Shown: one piece after another, positions 11,703 to 23,084 of the stretch | How positions within the stretch are numbered: the stretch's first letter is position 1 | Layout: each line of letters opens with the position of its first letter | Source: Ctenosaura bakeri | Lineage: Eukaryota > Chordata > Lepidosauria > Squamata > Iguanidae | Direction of reading: 5' to 3' | Length of the DNA stretch: 64,000 nt | NCBI GenBank assembly: GCA_948474755.1 | Contig: CAOLHI010000737.1 | Coordinates: 682,001 to 746,000 of the forward strand | Translations under genes and position numbers: made by a program | The notes under the pieces: model-generated | What the model was told of the DNA's origin: nothing | The model's input: only the letters and a program-made list of their open reading frames with translations | Database searches by the model: none

Positions 11703-11835
11703 GACATGACCCTCCAGATATTTGCCTGACTACATGTCCCAGCAACCCTAGTCAGAGTAGCTCACTGCAAGGAGTATTGGGAGTTGTGGTCTAACAACAC
11801 CTGAAGATCCATTGGATTCCCCCACCCCTGCCCAA
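11703..11835. repeat. Degenerate interspersed repeat
   Basis: Words CCTCCAGATATTTGCCTGAC, ACATGTCCCAGCAACCCTAG and GGGAGTTGTGGTCTAACAAC. They match a common amniote repeat family, also seen in fragments near 21790, 28000, 37030, 42420, 46690, 51220 and 55440. Confidence 0.5.
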
Positions 11836-13565
11836 AGATAATACCATAAGTGGGTATTATCTGTGCAGGTCGGCAGTCCAAATACTATCTCTAGGAACAC
11901 AAAAACCTAGCTTGTATTGATTCAGAGTATAGCTTCATTGATTCCAGGCACTTGAACCATGACTTGCAGGCGTGCCTCTCCAAGACTCTTTCCATCCCAG
12001 GCCATCCCTGCTAAGGCTTCCAGAATCTAATGTGTTCAGGGGCAGTATTGGTAGATTTTAAGACTCTTCCAGACCTTTGCTTGCTCAGAGGGAAAACCGC
12101 TGATGCGACGGCTTCCCAGTCAAACATCCCTAGCTGTATGTAGAGGCAACTTTCGCTAGCTTCCTTTCCTGATTAGGGTGGCGTCAGTGGCATGACTCAG
12201 TTTGCAAGGAGGCAGACAAAACGAATTAAAATAAACACGAGCAGCTAGGGAAGATGGAGTCACTGGGGCTACAGAAATTTGCCTCTCTTTCACGTCTCCC
12301 AGATCTCCCACTGGCTCGGGGTTTTCCCCTCAGATTTTCTCTGTTCCAGAAGCATGGAATGGGATGCCAAGTCAGTCCCCTTCTTTTTCTGAAGCAGGAT
12401 TCAGCTTATTAATTCTTGTTCCAAATTAGGATTTCCTCCTATTCCTTTTCCTTCAATTTGTATTTTATAAACATATTCCATTTCTTTTGCTTGGATTTAT
12501 ATTTTATATACATATTACATTTTTATCTTAGTGTTTCTCTTCATTATCTCAATATAGCCACCCATCTCTCTGCTCTGTTCCTCACAACAACCCTGTGAGG
12601 TGGGACAAGACTAGATAGCATAGGTCATTGGTTATCCCATGAGTTTTGTGGTTCCATGGGGCCTATCGACTCCTGTCCTCCCTAACAGTCCAGTACTCTG
12701 ACCACACTGGTTGTGCTTCCAAATGAAATTGGTTTTCAATGGGGTGGCAAAAGGCAGTTCTGATTTCTGAGGCCAGACTTCACTGTCCTGGAAGAGAATG
12801 TCTCCCGCTCCGATTTGCAGATGCTGTGCTATTAACATGAAGAGTTCAGCTCATGACTTCTTGTTCCAAATTTTAATTTTTAAACAAGAAGGAAAAAGCT
12901 GTCTCTCTCTCCCCCGCCCCCTGCCCCGTTTCTGGTGAGTCTCCCTGACGACAGTTTTGTTCCAAAAGTTCAGAATGCAGATGGGAAGATCATGTTGAAA
13001 CAGATGACCCTGTGTGACTCCCAAGTGGGGCCATTTTTATATACTACTAAATAAAGCTTGCATTTTGCACGGGTAGGATGGGTTGCTCAGCCTGGTTTTT
13101 AAGGTGCGAAGGGGTAGAGGGAACTCCCAAAATTCCTCAATCCAGTTGGCTAAATACCACGTCCAGTGTCCGAGGCAGTATACTTAATTCCAGTTTGCTG
13201 GCGGGGACCCAATTGGTATTAGTTTCCCTGGGGACACCCAACTGACCACTGGGCAGAGGGAATGCTAGGCTAAGCATGGCTCTCGCATTCTTAAATACTT
13301 TTATAATAGTAAGGAGGAAGAGAGAGAAAAAGAAATGTGGCAGCACCTTTACGACTAACTGGTTTTTATTTTAGTATGAACTTTAATGGATATATGCTCA
13401 CTTCTTCAGTCTGTACTGCATCTGAAAAAAAAATGGGTATATATTCGTGATTGTCCCACATTTTTTTTCCTCCCCCTCGTTTTCTCTATTTTTATGCTGC
13501 AAAGTATTAACATGGCTATTTCTTTTATACCAACGTGCATTGGAGAATTTGTGACATCCTGTAAC

Positions 13566-13697
13566 TGGCTCCTCCCAACCTGGCCATGTTCCAGATGTGG
13601 GGAAGGAACTGCAACTCCCATCACTCACAGCTGACTGGCGAGTGATGGTGGATGCCATGCCCCCACATCTTGAACATGGCCAGGTTGGGAGAGGCTG
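13566..13697. repeat. Near-perfect 132-bp palindrome
   Basis: Left arm CTCCTCCCAACCTGGCCATG onwards mirrors the right arm, whose reverse complement begins GCCTCTCCCAACCTGGCCAT. The arms are about 60 bp with few mismatches and almost no loop, centred near 13632 (CAGCTGACTGGCGAG). Confidence 0.85.
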
Positions 13698-14929
13698 CAC
13701 GATTACAAGTCTTTGGTATGAGGCACTCAACACTTTGGCCTTTGAATGCAGGAAACTCCAATTTCAGCGCTAGGAGACATGTTTTTCTTGCATCAGGAAA
13801 GTTGCCAATCCTCAAGGTTAGCTGTTCCTGGGCTCCTTCCAGGCATCGATCAAAGCTGTGGCTGCTCCTCTTCTTTTCATTCAAGGCCTTTCTGTCTGCC
13901 GTGAGTGCTTTTAGAGAAAGCGGATGCTGCCCGTAGGGTCATAAGTGGGGTAGGAGGCGTTTTCTTACCTGATGGGAGGGGGAAGATGCAGGCAGGGAGT
14001 TTTGGATCAACTTATAACCCTGCAAAGCTCCCTGGTAATGTCTTTCTCATCATAATCTCTTCCCCAGCCATCGCCACCTTCTCTCCCTCCAGCATATCCC
14101 CTTCACCTCCTCCTTCCTGCTCTCCCCAGCTTCCGTGTCCCTCCTCCTCCCCATGGTCATCAGTTCCTTGTGTGCAAATGGCTTTTTTGAAGCCAAAGCT
14201 AATTTAGCTAAAAGCCAAGGGGGAGGCGACCCCTAGGAAGTCTCCCACAGTGCTGGGGAAGGAGGGCATCTCTGTGTAAAAACCGTAAATTTCCCCCTAC
14301 TTCCTCCCTTCTGCCTTGGGGACTAGCAGAAGCAATAGGAAAATATTTTTTTTTTTGACTGCATGCATGGTGGGGAAGTTGAGGGGAGAACAACTTAACC
14401 CTGAGGGTGGATTTATAAAAACCAGCTGCAGTGTTTTGCAGAGAGAGGAAGCGATTATGTTCAGGAGAGGTCTGACTTCGATGGAGCATGGAGCGGCCTT
14501 AATTTCCATTGATTGTTGGAGGAGGCTGTGCCTTGTGGGATTCATAAAAGATTTTTTTTTCCTGCCTGCAAAAGAAAGCTGGGAGTTTCCTTCCTCTCCT
14601 TTCTTCGGAATCTGTTTTGGAGACACTGGAAGATCCAAATGGTCAAGGGGCCAGAGCGTCTCCCCTTTGAGGGGATGTGACAGCATTTTCGGGGTGGATT
14701 TGCTTATAAAGGAAAGTAAGGGGAGACATCACAGGGGTATGCAAAACCATTCTTGGGGTAGAAAAAATTGACAGGGAGAGATTTTTCTCTTCCTTCCAAA
14801 ATGATAACGAAAAGGGGCCATCTGCTGGAATGGAATAGTGGGAGATGCAGGATGGAGCATCCAAAGAAATGGATCGGTATCCCCAAAAGCTGATACTAGA
14901 ATAAATTGGTCTTAAAGGGGCTGCTTTAG

Positions 14930-15750
14930 ACCCAAGAGGTATTACACTCAAAGGAAAGAGGCATGAAATTTGGGAGAAGGAATATGGACAGTTTTAAGAT
15001 ATGCAGATGATACCATACTGCTGACAGAAAATAGATAAGACTTGGAACCACTGAGGAAAGAAGTCAAGGCAGAAGTGAAGGTTGGTTTAAAGCTGAACAT
15101 TAAGAAAACAATGACCACAGATGATTTACATAACCTTAAGAGATGGGGAAGGACATTGGAAGCGTTCAAGATTTTCCATACCTTGGCACAGTCATTAATC
15201 CGAACAGAGACCACGGTCAAGAAAGAAGAGACTGGGACTTGGAAGGGCAGCTATCTAAGAAACTAGACAAAATCCTAACAGTAAAGATATATCATTGAAT
15301 ACTAAAGTTAGGACTGTCCATGCCATCATATTTCCAATTTCTGTGTACGGTTGTGAAAGCTGATAGAGGGATATCAACTCCTTTGAATTGTGCTGGAGAA
15401 GAGTTCCCAAAGAATTCACGGACTGCCAAAAAAGACAAATGGGACCTAGAGCAAACCAAGCCTGAACCCTCCCTCAGAAGCCAAGATGACTAAACTAAGC
15501 CTGTTGTACTTTGGGCCATATCGTGAGAAGACCTGACTCACAGGAATAGAAAGTATTCTTTGCTAAGGTACAAGGCAGCAGGCAAAGAGAAAGACCCCAT
15601 TACAGAGGGATAGATTCAATCAAGGAAGACATGTCCCTGAATCTGCAAGATGTGAATAGGGCGGTTGAGGGTCTGGTGTCACCAAGGACAACTGCTTGGC
15701 CACTGTGTGTTGGAATGCTGGGCTAGACAGTCCTTAAATCTGATCCATCT
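14930..15750 (+). mobile_element. RTE/Bov-B-type LINE fragment with reverse transcriptase motif
   Basis: At 15000-15011 the translation gives YADD, followed by TILLTEN, the reverse-transcriptase catalytic box. GLKLNIKKT follows downstream, as in Bov-B/RTE polymerases. Further on, the order TTTGGGCCATATCGTGAGAAG, GAAAGACCCCATTACAGAG, TCAATCAAGGAAGAC, CTGCAAGATGTGAATAGGG matches the 3' end of RTE-type elements. Many stops and shifts show it is dead. Assignment to RTE/Bov-B is from remembered family features. Confidence 0.75.
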
Positions 15751-15784
15751 TGGGACTCTTTATATGGTCCCTGTCTTGCACCCA

Positions 15785-15975
15785 TTTTTGTTGTGTGCCT
15801 TTAGATTGTTTCCAACTCATGGGGACCCTAGATTTAGCCTATAATGAGGTTTTCTGGGGACTGAAAGGTCCCAGAGGTTATCCAGTGGGTTTTCCATGGG
15901 CAAGCAGGGAATGAAACTCTGGTCTCCAATGCTCAAACCACAATACCAAGCTAGCCATCCCATACTGGCCCTAAA
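15785..15975 (-). repeat. tRNA-headed SINE, minus strand
   Basis: Reads TTGTGTGCCTTTAGATTG, CCAGTGGGTTTTCCATGGG and GAATGAAACTCTGGTCTCC, the reverse complement of the SINE tail, body and B-box region. Confidence 0.75.
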
Positions 15976-17289
15976 TGGTCTGCTATCTGAATCTCAAATA
16001 TCCTTTCCAATTGCCCATAATCATTACAGCTTAAATATTTGACTAGGGTAGTTTTCAATAAAGGAACATTTTAATCTAGTTTCATGATTATATTCAACAC
16101 AACAGGAAGCTTGACTTGGAATTTTTCTTTTTTATTGGAATACTTGTAAATAATTGAAGATACGCCAATCAGAGCATCCTGTTCTCTAATATCATTAACA
16201 TCAGAGTCTGGAACATTACTCTGAAAGCTAATGCATCAGAGTGACTTTGAAAATGTAGTTTGCTGTCATTACTTGATTTTATTTTTAACACACGTGTGGG
16301 TATTTGAAAACATAATGCAGTATTTTATTCTTAACAATCAGGTAGCAGCACATTGATTTTCAGATTTAAAAATGGCCCCAAATAATCATCATTCTCCTCC
16401 CACCTCAAACTGCATATAGACGTAACTAGAAGTGTTACTTTTGTGATTCCACAATATCATGTTTTCACACAGAAAGGAATTGTTGCCCTACTTTGACTTT
16501 TTTTTAAAGCAAAGAGAAATGTTTTCACTTCTAACAAGTTACTTCCATGGTTGATTTTAATTTCTGGGTGAGGGAGAGATCCTGCAATCTCTGAAATAGG
16601 GTGTGGTATAAATATTTTAATAAATAAGATGCAGAAACCTGGTAATGCTCAATGCAGTGTGCTCCCAAAAGTGTCTGTTGGATGTATAGAAATATAGATA
16701 TTTCCTAGGTACAGGTTTTCCCCTGTTAACTGACAGGTTAGGGACTGGAGCTCTGTTAGAAAGTGGAATTGGTTGAAAAGTGGAACCTGTATACTGTCCT
16801 GTAGGGAACATAAAGGACTTACGAAGGCTCATATGGAACAAAGTTAGTGTCTTTTTTTCCCACTTCTCGGCTTGCTTGCAAGGAGCACATCTATGCAAGT
16901 GGTTCCAAGGGAGCCTCCGTAGGCAAGAAAAACTGATGAAAGAGAGGAACCCCTCAAATTAATGGAGCTTGTCCTTAATTTGGAAGCGTCAAAAGAGTGA
17001 GTTGTCAGATAATGAGGTGTCAATAGGCTGGTGGAGGAATAAAAATAATCCCTGGATTCATTTGGGAAGAAACCTTCAAGTGGTCTGTAGAAACTTCAAA
17101 ATGATGTGCGCTTGTTTGTTTTTGCTTCTGCAAAGCTTGTTTTGAAAGGTTGTTTCATTTCATACATGCTTATTTGGATAAAAACAAGTTTGCCGAAAAA
17201 AGCTGAATGGTTCATCTTTTTTTGTGTCTGGTGTAAGAACCTATCCCTGTTTGTTCCACATTATTTCTGCCTTTGGTACCAAATGTTCT

Positions 17290-17685
17290 ATAGGCCAGCA
17301 AAGCATTCCCGATAGATGGCCATCCAACATCTGTTTAAAAGTCTCCTTTGGAGGTTTTTAACAGAGGTTGGGTGGCCATCTGTCAGGAATGCTTTGCCGG
17401 AGGATGGAGCAAGCCTGTTTTTATGCTCCAGAGACTAAGACAAGGAGCAATGGCTTCAAAGTTCATGAAAAGAGATTCCATCTAAACATTAGGAAGAACT
17501 TCCTGACAGTAAGAGCAGTTCAACAGTAGAATACACTGCCTGGGAGTGTGGTGGGATCTCCTTCTTTGGAGATTTTTAAAGAGAGGCCAGATGGCCGTCC
17601 GACAGGAATGCTGTGATGGTGTATTTTCTGCATGGGTTGAACTCAATGGCCCTTGAGGTCTCTTCCACTATGATTCCGTGTTAAA
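17290..17685 (+). mobile_element. CR1 LINE tails, one inverted and two direct
   Basis: 17290-17345 is a minus-strand CR1 tail (AAAGCATTCCCGATAGATGG). It abuts a plus-strand tail at 17340-17398 (GGAGGTTTTTAACAGAGG), giving a head-to-head palindrome. A longer plus-strand CR1 3' end follows at 17399-17685, with AAGAACTTCCTGACAGTAAG and a second GGAGATTTTTAAAGAGAGGC. Confidence 0.85.
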
Positions 17686-17779
17686 GAAGTAATGCCCAGG
17701 AACACATAGAGTTTGGAAACTATACATGGATAGGGCTTAACTTGCTGTTTTTTCTCTTCTCCCTTGTTGACTCCTACAG

Positions 17780-18095
17780 GTAGATCGTTCTTTCTATCAT
17801 AAGCAAAGTCACTACAACCCCGGCAGCACGCCGCTGTGGGTTGGCTCCTGGCCCTACATGGTGTCAGACATCCTGGGTGTGGCCGTGCCCGCTTGCCCGC
17901 TTACCACCAAGCCTGAGTATGCTAGGCATCAACTGCAGCAAATCATTGAGCATAAGAAACAGGCTGCCAAGGCAGGTTCCCCTGAGGCCTAAAGGGCACC
18001 CAAGACGGCCGGTACGAGCTGGAGCACTTAGTGATATTGAAACCAGAGGCTCTCCTTCAACTTTGAGGGACGCTGTGAGCGAGATGGAGAATTGA
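17780..18095 (+). pseudogene. SNUPN: SNUPN last exon, C-terminal frame shifted
   Basis: From 17780 the frame reads [39 protein letters not shown] and [11 protein letters not shown], clearly snurportin. It then stops at a TAA (17990-17992) earlier than the family. The conserved YELEHL box follows in another frame (18013-18030). A third frame ends SEMEN-stop at 18095, resembling the snurportin MEN C-terminus. Around cap-binding Trp276 (VGWLR in human) the window has WVGSW, of equal length but rearranged. The acceptor is CCTACAG. I place the gene end at 18095, where the family-like C-terminus stops. Confidence 0.82.
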
Positions 18096-19969
18096 GAAGC
18101 CACTCTGGGCATGAACGGATGCGGAGGGCCATTGCGTCCATTTGCTCCTCGATGAAGATAAATCTCCAGGACCGCGACCGGACGAACAGGAACGGCAGCT
18201 CCATTTTGAGGTGCTTTGAATAGGACAGGGTCAGCATGGGACCTGCTTTTACAGGAGCTATCCAGTATTTCAGGTCAAGGGCCCAAACTTAAAATCCTCA
18301 CAAGCCAGCGGCTGAGTTTGTTGCTAAACCAAAGAGCAGTCGGTGGAGACTTTCAATAATCTGTACAAGAGGCGAATCAACCTGCTCTAAACCAGCAGAA
18401 GCTTTGGGGGTTTCCATTTTGGGCACCTCGGAGCTTCTAGCTTCACGGGAAATCAAAATCCTTGTTCCAAAAGAGGTGTTCTGTTTGGGGAGGAGGGTGT
18501 ATAAGGAGAACATTGACACGTTAGATTTGAATAGCCACAGTATAGGCAAGAATTCACGCCTTCTTTCATGATAAACTAGATCACACTCATCTCACGAAAA
18601 AAAAAGACCTGTGGAAGGGAGGTTTGCCTTCCATCTATGATTCTCACACATTGGGTGCCTGTGAAACAATAAGGAAGTTGTTTTCTAAGGTATAGGTTTC
18701 AGATGCACTCAAACAAGAACTTCTGAGAGACTGGAAGGACTCTTGGGTCGGTGTTTAAGTTGAACCTGAGAAGAACTTGGCCTCGTGTTATTTTTTCTCA
18801 CTCTTTCTTCCAGTGAGGCCGTTGTTCCCCATAAATCCAAAGCTAACACCCTCCACAGAGCTTGGGAACATTACTTTTCCTAACAGCAGCTCCTTGAATT
18901 TTCCTACCAGCATGTCTCTCAGGCCTGGGTGGGAAAGCAATCCTACCAAAAGGTTCCAAGCTCCAGCCCTTGTTTTGACTCATTCTTCCTCCCTCATTCT
19001 TCTATTATTTGCAGGGCCAAAAGCACTATTTGTAGCAGTCGAGTATCCCTTGTTCAAAATGCTTGGGAACAGAAGTGTTTTGGATTTTTATATTTTATTT
19101 CTTTATTTGGTATATTCACATATCCTGCTACATTGCGAAATCTATACTGGCAATGAGACCTGAACTCTAAACACAAAATTCATATTTGTTTCTTAGACAC
19201 CTTATACATACAGCCTGAAGTAATTTTATACAATACTTGTAATAATTCTATGCATGAAACAAGATTTGTGTACAGTGAATCACCAGAAAGCAAAGGTGTC
19301 ACTATCTCAACCACTATCTGATTTTGCAGCCTTTTGGATTAGCAATGTCCAACCTGTATTGCTGTTTGTATTTTACACTTAGTTATTTGAGGGGCTTCAT
19401 ATTCTTCTAAAAAGTCAAAGCATTTGAAATGCACAGATTTTGTGAAAAGAAAGGCAGCACTCTGCAGCTTGTGTAAACGATGAAAAAGTGCATGATTTCT
19501 TTTATCTTGTTGCTTTTGTTAATTCTCCAGGCAGGAAAAAGCTAAATAGCTGATTCTTCTGATTTCTAGATTTTGCTAGACAAAGCATCAGCCACACATT
19601 TGCCAGCTGCAAAGTTTGCAGAGGGGAAATAACCCTGAGGCCACATGCCTCCAGGCTGATTTTTGTGGCTGTCAAGCCTTCCAGACTCCCACAACCACCT
19701 TTTCTCCAGCCAAAACATAGAGAGAATCAATATTGCCACTCCTGAAACTCTCTTCCAGCACCTTTAAATTATCTTTTAGTATGGTTTGGAAAGCCCCCTG
19801 CACGGTTTAACACTAGAGAGAAAGAGGGGAAGGCACTGCTTTTCAAAATCAGAGGATTTTGGACAACTTCCAATTTTGGTTTCTTTATTTTTGGGTACTT
19901 TATGTGGTCCTGGTGTATATACTTGCATCTAGACCACAGATAGGAACAAAAATTAATTTCTTTGCAATG

Positions 19970-20520
19970 TGCTGGGAAGAGTTCTAACAAGATAGCTTGG
20001 ATTGCTAAAAAGACAAATGAATTTTCTGTAGAGGAAATTAAGTCTGACCTATCTCTAGAAGCCAAAATGACTAAACTGAGGCTGTTGTATTTTGGCCATG
20101 TCATGAGCAGAAATAACTCACTGGTAAAGACAATAACCCTTGGCAAGGTAGAAGGCGGAGAATAGTGGTTTGAGCATTGGGCTGCAACCTTGGAGGTCAA
20201 GGTTTGATTCCCCATTCTTGGGCGTGGAACAGTGGGGTGATCTTGGGGATATCACACACTCTCAGCCCCAGAAAACCCCATGATGGATTCAAATTCTTGC
20301 ATTCATCATAACTGAAAAATGACTTAAACACACAACAACACTTAAGGTAGTAGGCCGTAGGAAGAGAGGAAGACCACACTGCAGTATGGGTATATATCTA
20401 TATCAAGGAAGACACATCCCTGAATCTGCCAGTCCTGAGCAGCGGGGTTGCAAGATAGCCTAACTTGGATGGCTTTCATCAATAGGGTTGCCGTAGGTTA
20501 GGAGTTAACTTGAGGTCAAT
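19970..20520 (+). mobile_element. RTE/Bov-B LINE 3' fragment, split by a SINE
   Basis: The left part (19970-20157) has AAATGACTAAACTGAGGCTG and TTTGGCCATGTCATGAGCAG. The right part (20345-20520) has GGAAGAGAGGAAGACCACAC and a degenerate CTGAATCTGCCAGTCCTGAG segment. The two parts join in the expected order once the SINE between them is ignored. Confidence 0.75.
20158..20344 (+). mobile_element. tRNA-headed SINE nested in the LINE
   Basis: TAGTGGTTTGAGCATTGGGC head, AAGGTTTGATTCCCC B-box, CTCTCAGCCCCAGAAAACCC body, and a short ACACAACAACA tail. Flanks AAGGTAGAAGGC on the left and AAGGTAGTAGGC on the right form a 12-bp target duplication with one mismatch. Confidence 0.85.
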
Positions 20521-21769
20521 TAATAACAGCAAGAAGACCAGTGTCAGAAATTTACTTGGTAAAAATATACCAAAATGAGAAAAACCTCAGGAAACTCAGT
20601 TCTGTATGAATCTGTTCTGGCCCCTTTTCTAAACATACAAGCATGACAAGACACCAGCATTCCCAAAGTCACAGAAATGAATCTGAGAATAGATTTGCTG
20701 CCTCTGTCAAGTCCTGTCCTAAAAAGGCACATGTTAATAAGAGTATTCTGGATGCCTAGTAAGCCACTTTAGAGTTAAACAGAAGCGAGAACTTTCCTCC
20801 TTCCTTTCCCTGTCCTCTGCTATAAATACTGCCCTTGCCTGCTTCCATTTCTCTGAATGACTCCGAGTGGTTTTGAAGAGAAATTACATCATGCCCAATC
20901 CACAATGATGAGCGCTCCGATAACCAGGAGTTTTTCTCTCCTCGGCAGCAGGTCATTTAATTCCTTCCTCTCCCCCACCCGTGTTCTCAGAAAACCTTGT
21001 TTTCCCTGCCAAGAATGTAGGCAGTTCTCCAGCCATTCGATTCCTGATAGCCCAAGTAAGCAACATTTGTGACTGGAGAACACAGACAGCGGTTCACACA
21101 ACGAATGGGAGGCGGTAGGTTGGATGCGAGGAGGGAAAATGATCAATTCTTTTGCCGGTAAATGTGTGCTAGGTGGACGGCTATACGCTAAAGAGAAGGG
21201 AAGGGGAACAGAAAGAAACCCACAGAAAGAAGCTTGCAGAATTCTCCCTTGCTGTGAAGTTCACTCTTTTTGTTTTCAGCTCTACTTAGTTTTGTAGTCT
21301 TCTTACCATTGCAAAGATAAGATAGAAAAATGTACTGGCAATGCAGTAGCACAGGATGTGGGTGTCTTAGCGCACAGCAGCAGTTTGATAACCCAGCCGA
21401 GGTCACAGATACCCCAAAGAGAACCGACAAGAAGAACAATTCGGTATGGTTTCCAAGCCAACAGCAAATTTGACATTTCTTTGGCATTTGTGTTCTGCCT
21501 GCCCAGTGTGAGCAGTGGTTTGATAACCGATACACAGGGGTAAAAACAGAAGCCATAATGAGATAATGGATGAAAGGTGCAAAGTACGCATCACGCAGGG
21601 CCAAACATCCCACGTTCTCAAAGACAAGTCCGTGCCTCTTGTTGGAACCTTTCCCTGGTGGTCAGAGTCGAGCGTCAAGACTCATCAACACATTGTGATT
21701 CAGCAACAAATTGTGGGGGAATTTTTCAGGGGTAAACTAGCAAAGCATGGCATGCAGAGCCACCCTTGG

Positions 21770-21910
21770 GCAAGTGTTCCCCACTCTTAGAATTCAGCAT
21801 TCTCCAACTGTTGCTGAATTGCAATTCCCAGCATTCTCACACAGCTGTACTAGCTAGGATTGGTGGGAAGTGCAGGCCAGCAACACCTGGAGGGTCACTT
21901 GGATTAGCCA
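21770..21910. repeat. Degenerate interspersed repeat
   Basis: CTGAATTGCAATTCCCAGCA and GGCCAGCAACACCTGGAGGG: same common family as 11703-11835. Confidence 0.45.
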
Positions 21911-22574
21911 CGAGGCTTCACGCAGGTCTGGTGGACATCAGGGAGTGGCCCTCAGGAGGTGTGGCCTCAGCCCACTGCTGTAGCCCAGCAGCCTCTGCCT
22001 TAACATCATTCGGCCCACATGCAGGTTGGTGGACTGGGGTGATGATCCCATCCACCCTGAAGAGGGTACCTCACTTCTGGCCTTATTCCTCTGCCGTTCC
22101 TGCAGAGAGATGACATTTTTCAGCCATGATAGGTTACAAAAGCTCTTGGTGGCATAACAAATCTGCTAATCTTTAAGGTGCTGGAGGATTCTTTTGTTGG
22201 TGTTTCCCTACCTGATTGTTAAGATCCCACCACTACCCCTAATGCATTTGGTGTGGATACGATAAAAGGGACTTCTTGGTGGCTGCTCCCAGTTGTGAAA
22301 TTCCCTCCTTGCATCTCAAACACAGGTAGCGAATGAATGAGATGATGATTGGAGAGAGACGCAGCTGGGGGGGAAAAGATAACACTCATCGTGGGGATAC
22401 ACAGTGATCTGTATGGGGCCTTCCCGGTCCAAACTACCACAGGGCCCAGGACAGCAGCCAGGTACCAGAGCACATACGGATGGCACAGGATGGCAGCCAA
22501 GGACGAAGCACATACGGATGGATGCAGGGTTTGCTCCATTCACAACTTGAAATAACGTGATCCTCTTCTCATCA

Positions 22575-22975
22575 TGGCCATCATAGAAATGTAGAGTTGG
22601 GAGAGACTGAGGGGCCATCCAGTCCAACTCCCTTCTGCCATGCAGGAACACCCTCAAAAGCACTCCCGACAGATGGCCTTCCAGCTTCTGCTTAAACCTC
22701 CAAGGAAAGGAGACTCCACTACACTCCATGGAGGCAGCAGATTCCACTGCCGGACAGCCCACTGTCAGGAAGTTCTTCCTGAGGTTCAGGTGGAATCTCC
22801 TTTTCTGTAGCTTGAATCTATTGCTCCTTGTCCTGGTCTCTGGAGCAGCAGAAAACAAGCCCTCTCCTTCCCTCTACATGACATCCCTTTAAAGATTTAA
22901 ACAGGAAGGATCATGTCCCCTCTTAACCTTCACTTCTGCAGACTAAACTAATGTCTGTCCTCTATCCTCCTAAGG
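22575..22975 (-). mobile_element. CR1 LINE 3' end, minus strand
   Basis: The reverse complement holds GGAGTTGGACTGGATGGCC, CCTGCATGGCAG, AAGAACTTCCTGACAGTGGG and TCTGCTGCTCCAGAGACCAG. This is a long CR1 3' segment that ends close to the PTPN9 CpG island. Confidence 0.88.
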
Positions 22976-23084
22976 GCATGGCTTCCAGTAATCATCAGTA
23001 ATAATAACCATAGCAACATTGGGCGACCTTGAGCGAGTCACACTCTCTCAGTCTGGGAGACCCAAGCCTCCGTACAAATCTGGC

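Larger units (their letters stand above)
10170..17779 (+). other. SNUPN: SNUPN last intron
   Basis: A 7.6-kb intron rich in repeats: poly-T (10304-10327), a purine-pyrimidine microsatellite (10637-10718), a SINE (11155-11285), hairpins at 11363-11436 and 13566-13697, an RTE LINE fragment (14930-15750), a minus-strand SINE (15785-15975) and CR1 tails (17290-17685). No coding exon is seen. About 15.97-17.28 kb is A+T-rich, with nothing I can name. Confidence 0.65.
1..18095 (+). pseudogene. SNUPN: Snurportin-1 locus (SNUPN), multi-exon, frame disrupted
   Basis: Seven exons match snurportin-1, the adaptor that binds the trimethylguanosine cap of spliceosomal snRNPs and importin-beta to bring them into the nucleus. 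The window opens inside the exon for the importin-beta-binding region and runs through the cap-binding domain to the C-terminus. Exon order, intron phases and nearly all donors and acceptors are kept, so this is not a processed retrocopy. As written, the frame carries a TAA at 5613, a TGA at 7222, a net frame shift near 7249, a one-base insertion near 7991, two one-base deletions in 8455-8530, and more shifts near the C-terminus. Exon F is intact. Either this is a decaying copy, with a functional SNUPN elsewhere, or the sequence is wrong here. The downstream phosphatase exons show no such lesions, which favours real decay. The N-terminal exon or exons lie upstream of the window. Identity is near certain; the pseudogene reading is less so. 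Confidence 0.8.
18096..23084. other. SNUPN 3' flank and SNUPN-PTPN9 intergenic region
   Basis: It probably starts with the former SNUPN 3' UTR; I see no clear AATAAA near the stop. It contains an RTE LINE interrupted by a SINE (19970-20520), a degenerate repeat (21770-21910) and a minus-strand CR1 (22575-22975). About 18.1-19.9 kb and 20.5-21.75 kb show no recognisable gene or element. Confidence 0.6.

Noticed and set aside
14930..15750. Possible active retrotransposon.
   Set aside because: The YADD box is present, but frames are broken by many stops and the element is heavily truncated.
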